This document shows positions 4,564 through 8,047 of a stretch of DNA of 8,047 nt, piece by piece. The notes under the pieces are model-generated. The model was not told the DNA's origin. It made no database searches and saw nothing but the letters and a program-made list of their open reading frames with translations. The stretch comes from Deltaproteobacteria bacterium (lineage in GTDB: Bacteria; Desulfobacterota; DSM-4660; Desulfatiglandales; Desulfatiglandaceae), in contig JAOZQV010000163.1 of the NCBI GenBank assembly GCA_029932035.1, positions 1 through 8,047 on the forward strand, written 5' to 3'. The position numbers and the translations under genes were made by a program. Each line of letters opens with the position of its first letter. Position 1 is the stretch's first letter.

Positions 4564-5820
4564 ATGGAATCCTTTTTTAAACTGAAAACGGCCGATGAAG
4601 TCTTTGGCATTATTGACCGATGGGGTCCTGTTGGTGAAGAGATTATCTCTCTCGAAGACGCCATGGACCGTGTGTTGAGTCGGGATTTGACTGCGCCGGA
4701 AGATCTGCCGCAGTTTTTCAGGTCGACCATGGACGGCTATGCAGTAAAGGCAAAGAGCACCTTTGGGGCCAATGAAGGGATGCCCGCCCTGTTTGAAGTG
4801 GGGGGCGAGGTGCTGATGGGCGAGGCCGGCACAATCGTTGTGGAGAAAGGCCAGGCCGTAAAGATCCCCACAGGAGGCATGTTGCCTGAAGGCGCCGATG
4901 GGGTGGTGATGAAGGAATATTGCAACCTCTTGGACGAGGAAACGCTTGAGGTGAGCCGGACCATATCCCCCTTGGAAAACGTTATCCAGCCTGGGGACGA
5001 TTTCAGACAGGGCGCTGTTTTTCTGAACAAGGGGCACCGGTTGCGCCCCCAAGACCTGGGCGTTATGGCAGGACTTGGCTTAGCTGAGGCGCCGGTTTTT
5101 CGAAAACCGAGGATCGCTATCATATCCACCGGGGACGAAATCGTGCCCGTTGATAAACCATCCCTCCCCGGGCAGGTGAGGGATATCAATCGTTACACTC
5201 TTGGGGCCTTGTGCCGAAGGGTGGGGGCAGAACCTATATGCATGGGGGTCTGTCCTGATGATTTTGAGACTCTCAAGGGGATGTCCGAGAAGGCCCTTGT
5301 AGAGGCAGATTCACTCTGGATATCCGGCGGGAGTTCTGTGGGGACAAAGGATCTCACCCTGCAGGTCTTTGAAACGCTGCCGCAATTTGAACTCCTTGTC
5401 CATGGCATATCAATCAGTCCGGGCAAACCTACCATCATCGGTAAATCCGGGCCTCAGCCCGTAATCGGTCTCCCCGGACATGTGGCCTCGGCCCTGGTGG
5501 TCGCAGAGGTCTTTATGACGAGAATGATCTCACGGCTTTCAGGAGATGCCGGTCTTGGGAGCCATCTCTATGCCGGCGTAGAGGCTGAACTGAGTCAAAA
5601 TATCGAGTCTGCCAATGGCAGGGAAGACTATATTCGTGTCAAACTGATTGAAGAGGGAGAAAGCCTGATAGCCAGACCCGTCTTTGGAAAATCAGGGCTT
5701 ATTTCCACCCTGGTAGAGGCAGACGGCCTGATCAGGATAGATATGAATACCGAGGGACTTTATCAGGGAGAGAGGGTAAGGGTAATGCTGTTTAATTTCG
5801 CAGATGGAGGTCTCCCATGA
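4564..5820 (+). CDS. moeA: Molybdopterin molybdenumtransferase MoeA
   Basis: The 418-aa protein is a complete MoeA, the cytoplasmic enzyme that inserts molybdate (or tungstate) into adenylylated molybdopterin in the last common step of Mo/W cofactor synthesis. The N-terminal FFKLKTADEVFGII is the normal family opening and supports this start. The acidic residues important in E. coli MoeA are all present: Asp57 in STMDGYA (Asp59), Asp146 in PGDDF (Asp142), Glu192 in STGDE (Glu188), Asp232 in CPDDF (Asp228) and Asp263 in GGSSVGTKDLT (Asp259). In the PGKP...GLPGH segment the second conserved proline (E. coli Pro301) is Val307. The C-terminal beta-barrel domain IV (about 335-410) is intact. The Shine-Dalgarno is weak (AGGT 12 bases away), unlike those of the next genes. 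The stop overlaps the next start as ATGA. Confidence 0.95.
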   Translation: MESFFKLKTADEVFGIIDRWGPVGEEIISLEDAMDRVLSRDLTAPEDLPQFFRSTMDGYAVKAKSTFGANEGMPALFEVGGEVLMGEAGTIVVEKGQAVKIPTGGMLPEGADGVVMKEYCNLLDEETLEVSRTISPLENVIQPGDDFRQGAVFLNKGHRLRPQDLGVMAGLGLAEAPVFRKPRIAIISTGDEIVPVDKPSLPGQVRDINRYTLGALCRRVGAEPICMGVCPDDFETLKGMSEKALVEADSLWISGGSSVGTKDLTLQVFETLPQFELLVHGISISPGKPTIIGKSGPQPVIGLPGHVASALVVAEVFMTRMISRLSGDAGLGSHLYAGVEAELSQNIESANGREDYIRVKLIEEGESLIARPVFGKSGLISTLVEADGLIRIDMNTEGLYQGERVRVMLFNFADGGLP

Positions 5821-7757
5821 AGAGAAATGTCTATCTTTCAATGAAATCCCTTGAGGAGGCCAAGGAGATATTTTTTACCCGGTTTGACCCCGGATTAAGG
5901 GCCGGGATAGAGGTGATAGAGGCCGAGGAAAGTTCAGGTCGCGTTACAGCAGAACCGGTTTTTGCGAGACGCTCTGCCCCATCCTATCATTCTTCGGCCA
6001 TGGACGGCATTGCGGTGAGGGCAGATCAAACCTATGGCACCACAGAAAGAGTGCCCAAAACCTTGGAATTGGGGCGGGATGCCGTCTGGGTCAACACCGG
6101 TCAGCCGCTCCCGGAGCCTTTTGATGCCGTTATCATGGTGGAAAAGATCCACGAGGTAGATGAAAACAGGGTAGAGATTCGCTCTCCTGCCTACCCATGG
6201 CAACATGTGCGCAAAGTGGGGGAAGATATTGTTGCAACCCAATTGCTCTTTCCCCAGGATCACCAGCTCCGCCCCTATGATGTGGGGGCGCTTATCAGTG
6301 GTGGGGTTTTCGCGGTCAAGGCCTGGAAAAAGCCTGAGGTAGCCATTATCCCAACCGGCTCGGAGCTTGTTCGTCACGGAGAGATAACAGAAGATGAAGT
6401 GTTAAAAGAGGGCCGGATCATTGAATATAATTCCCTGGTCCTTGCAGGGCTCGTTCGCGAGTGCAACGCCATACCACTGATTTATGATATTGTTCCGGAC
6501 ACGGAGGAAGAGATCCGGGCCGCCCTGACCCGGGCGGTTCAGTCAGAGGCCGATGTGGTCATCATAAATGCGGGATCCTCGGCAGGAAGCAAGGACTACA
6601 CGGTGCATATGGTCAGCGAAATGGGGGAGGTTCTGGTCCATGGCGTTGCCATGATGCCGGGTAAGCCGACTATTTTGGGCACGGTAAGGAATAAGCCTGT
6701 TGTGGGGAATCCCGGCTATGCTGTTTCCGCAACCCTCTCCTTTGACCAGTTTGTAAGACCGCTTCTATATAATCTTCAAGGTTGTCCCAATCCCAAACCC
6801 CGGATCGTCAAGGTCCAGCCCACCAGGGACATCCCCTCCAAGGTCGGTATAGAGGAATTCCTGCGGGTCAACATCGGGAAGGTGGGGGAGAGGTATGTAG
6901 CCACGCCATTGGCGAGGGCGGCGGGGTCTATCACCACCCTGACAAGGGCGGAAGGGATTCTCCGTGTCCCTGCTCTTTCAGAAGGGATCACCCAAACCCA
7001 GGAAACAGAGGCAGAACTCCTTGTAGGCGAAGAGGAGCTGCTGAATACGGTTGTTATTATCGGCAGCCACGACATTACCATTGATATCTTAGGCGATGAG
7101 GTCAGACGCACAAGACGCAATATCCGCATTTCATCGGGGAATGTGGGGAGTCTGGGAGGATTGTTGGCCCTGAGAAAAGGGAGATGCCATATTGCGGGTT
7201 CACACCTGTTAGATACCGTGACCGGCGAATACAATATCTCATATATCAAGAGATACGTAAAAGGATTGAGTGTCTCTGTTTTTTATCTGACCCTCCGAGA
7301 GCAGGGGCTGATAGTTGCCAAGGGGAATCCAAAGGGGATTAAAGGGATCGAAGATTTAGCCGGAACCGATATTGCCTTTGTGAATCGTCAGGCGGGTTCG
7401 GGAACGCGCGTCCTTTTCGACCACCAGTTGGATCAATCAGGGGTTAATGCTGATGCTGTTAGGGGCTACGACCATGAGGAATTTACCCATATGGCAGTGG
7501 CGGTGGATGTTCTAAGCGGCGCTGCTGATGCCGGAATGGGGATTTATGCCGCTGCCAAGGCCTTGGGCCTGGACTTTGTTCCGATTGCAAGAGAGCAGTA
7601 TGATCTGATTATTCCAAGCCATATGTTGGATCAGCCAAATATACAAGTGGTTCTAAATACGATAAAATCCGGGCATTTTAGGGAGCGGATCATCTCTTTA
7701 GGCGGGTATGATCCCTCAAGAAGCGGTGAACTGTTCATGGAGGTGGAGGGGTATTAA
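5817..7757 (+). CDS. moeA: MoeA fused to a PBP-like substrate-binding domain
   Basis: This 646-aa protein has a MoeA module (about 1-405) followed by a periplasmic-binding-protein-like domain (about 410-625, PBP_like/PF12727 type). The MoeA acidic residues are kept: Asp63 (SSAMDGIAV), Asp137 (VGEDI), Glu183 (PTGSE), Asp228 (IVPDT) and Asp260 (GSSAGSKDYT); the loop GNPGYAVSAT has Ala302 in place of Pro301. The C-terminal part reads SSGNVGSLGGLLALRKGRCH, AGSHLLD, IEDLAGTDIAFVNRQAGSGT and DAGMGIYAAAKALGLDF, the ligand-pocket wording of this family. There is no signal peptide, so the domain is cytoplasmic and probably senses or holds an oxyanion or cofactor-related ligand. MoeA-PBP fusions are known in archaea and anaerobic bacteria. 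A GGAGGT site (5806-5811) and the ATGA overlap with the first moeA indicate translational coupling. Two MoeA paralogues may divide Mo and W insertion (inference). Confidence 0.92.
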   Translation: MKRNVYLSMKSLEEAKEIFFTRFDPGLRAGIEVIEAEESSGRVTAEPVFARRSAPSYHSSAMDGIAVRADQTYGTTERVPKTLELGRDAVWVNTGQPLPEPFDAVIMVEKIHEVDENRVEIRSPAYPWQHVRKVGEDIVATQLLFPQDHQLRPYDVGALISGGVFAVKAWKKPEVAIIPTGSELVRHGEITEDEVLKEGRIIEYNSLVLAGLVRECNAIPLIYDIVPDTEEEIRAALTRAVQSEADVVIINAGSSAGSKDYTVHMVSEMGEVLVHGVAMMPGKPTILGTVRNKPVVGNPGYAVSATLSFDQFVRPLLYNLQGCPNPKPRIVKVQPTRDIPSKVGIEEFLRVNIGKVGERYVATPLARAAGSITTLTRAEGILRVPALSEGITQTQETEAELLVGEEELLNTVVIIGSHDITIDILGDEVRRTRRNIRISSGNVGSLGGLLALRKGRCHIAGSHLLDTVTGEYNISYIKRYVKGLSVSVFYLTLREQGLIVAKGNPKGIKGIEDLAGTDIAFVNRQAGSGTRVLFDHQLDQSGVNADAVRGYDHEEFTHMAVAVDVLSGAADAGMGIYAAAKALGLDFVPIAREQYDLIIPSHMLDQPNIQVVLNTIKSGHFRERIISLGGYDPSRSGELFMEVEGY

Positions 7758-7758
7758 T

Positions 7759-8047
7759 ATGGCGTTTCTCAAGCTGAGATCTCGGCAATGGGTTGTTGAT
7801 GAGCATAATCGTATCATCATGGGTGAAGGGCGGAAGGAAATCCTGGAAACCATTGAAAGGACCGGGTCCATAAACCAGACCGCCAAGGCCATGAAGATGT
7901 CCTATAAAGGTGTCTGGAGCAAAATCAAGGTGACTGAAAAGTATCTGAATATGAAGATTGTTCATGCGGACAGGAAAATGGGCAGCAAGCTCACAAAGGA
8001 GGGGAAAGATCTTCTAACAAAACTGGAGTCAGGTGATATTGCGAATG
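7759..8047 (+). CDS. ModE-type winged-helix regulator, 3' end outside window
   Basis: The visible 96 residues form the N-terminal DNA-binding domain of the ModE family (LysR-like HTH): GEGRKEILETIERTGSINQ, then TAKAMKMSYKGVWSKIKVTE, the hallmark SY-x-x-x-W recognition helix, then the wing and LTKEGKDLL. The glycine-rich wing usual before LT (as in GGxxGGG) is shortened to DRKMGSK. ModE proteins sense molybdate/tungstate through a C-terminal TOBE domain; whether one follows here is unseen. The gene begins one base after the moeA-PBP stop, with GGTGGAGGGG upstream, so it is co-transcribed. It is the obvious candidate regulator of the palindromes at 3370-3387 and 4464-4481. An effector domain may instead be supplied in trans by the PBP-like part of the preceding protein (speculative). 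Confidence 0.85.
   Translation, partial: MAFLKLRSRQWVVDEHNRIIMGEGRKEILETIERTGSINQTAKAMKMSYKGVWSKIKVTEKYLNMKIVHADRKMGSKLTKEGKDLLTKLESGDIAN

Noticed and set aside
4510..5189. Long minus-strand frames of 150-180 codons opposite the first moeA
   Set aside because: They are antisense shadows of a fully motif-supported MoeA, with no ribosome-binding sites or family resemblance.
1..8047. CRISPR array, tRNA or rRNA genes, complete insertion sequence
   Set aside because: I found no regularly spaced repeats, no cloverleaf-like sequence, and no transposase frame in any part of the window.

Overview
The window looks like an accessory stretch of an anaerobic deltaproteobacterial (Desulfobacterota-type) chromosome. 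This is inferred from protein style, from a two-MoeA operon ending in a ModE-type regulator gene, and from short GGGCTGACCCC palindromic repeats. No rRNA, tRNA or marker gene is present, so the taxonomy stays tentative.

Left part (about 1-1280): a small graveyard of defence or addiction genes. A start-less ORF remnant runs off the left edge on the minus strand. A promoter-like spacer with two CACTATAGTG palindromes precedes a HigA-type antitoxin gene that is cut off after about 23 recognisable residues, exactly where a GGGCTGACCCCG repeat begins. Convergent to it lies an intact type II toxin-antitoxin pair: a DUF1778/RHH antitoxin (101 aa) and a GNAT acetyltransferase toxin (169 aa) that overlaps it. 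The pair has a readable promoter with two dyads as candidate operators.

Middle (1433-4124): a full-length amidase-signature hydrolase on the minus strand resembles cyclic-amide/6-aminohexanoate-type amidases. A tiny single-span membrane peptide with a strong Shine-Dalgarno follows on the plus strand. After a non-coding stretch with a hairpin element comes a secreted basic protein made of four WxxGxW-type repeats.

Right part (4455-8047): a molybdenum/tungsten-cofactor operon, moeA - moeA::PBP-like - modE-like HTH. The first two genes overlap by ATGA and the third starts one base after the second stops. MoeA inserts metal into adenylylated molybdopterin. The second MoeA carries a C-terminal periplasmic-binding-protein-like domain, and the third gene encodes a ModE-type DNA-binding domain cut by the window edge.

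The most interesting signal is a roughly 65-bp module present twice, upstream of the repeat-protein gene (from 3361) and of the moeA operon (from 4455). Both copies carry TTGCAG-N17-CATATT with a TATGTCA-N4-TGACATA palindrome in the promoter spacer, followed by a small hairpin. This suggests one regulator, plausibly the ModE-like protein encoded in the operon, controlling both units.
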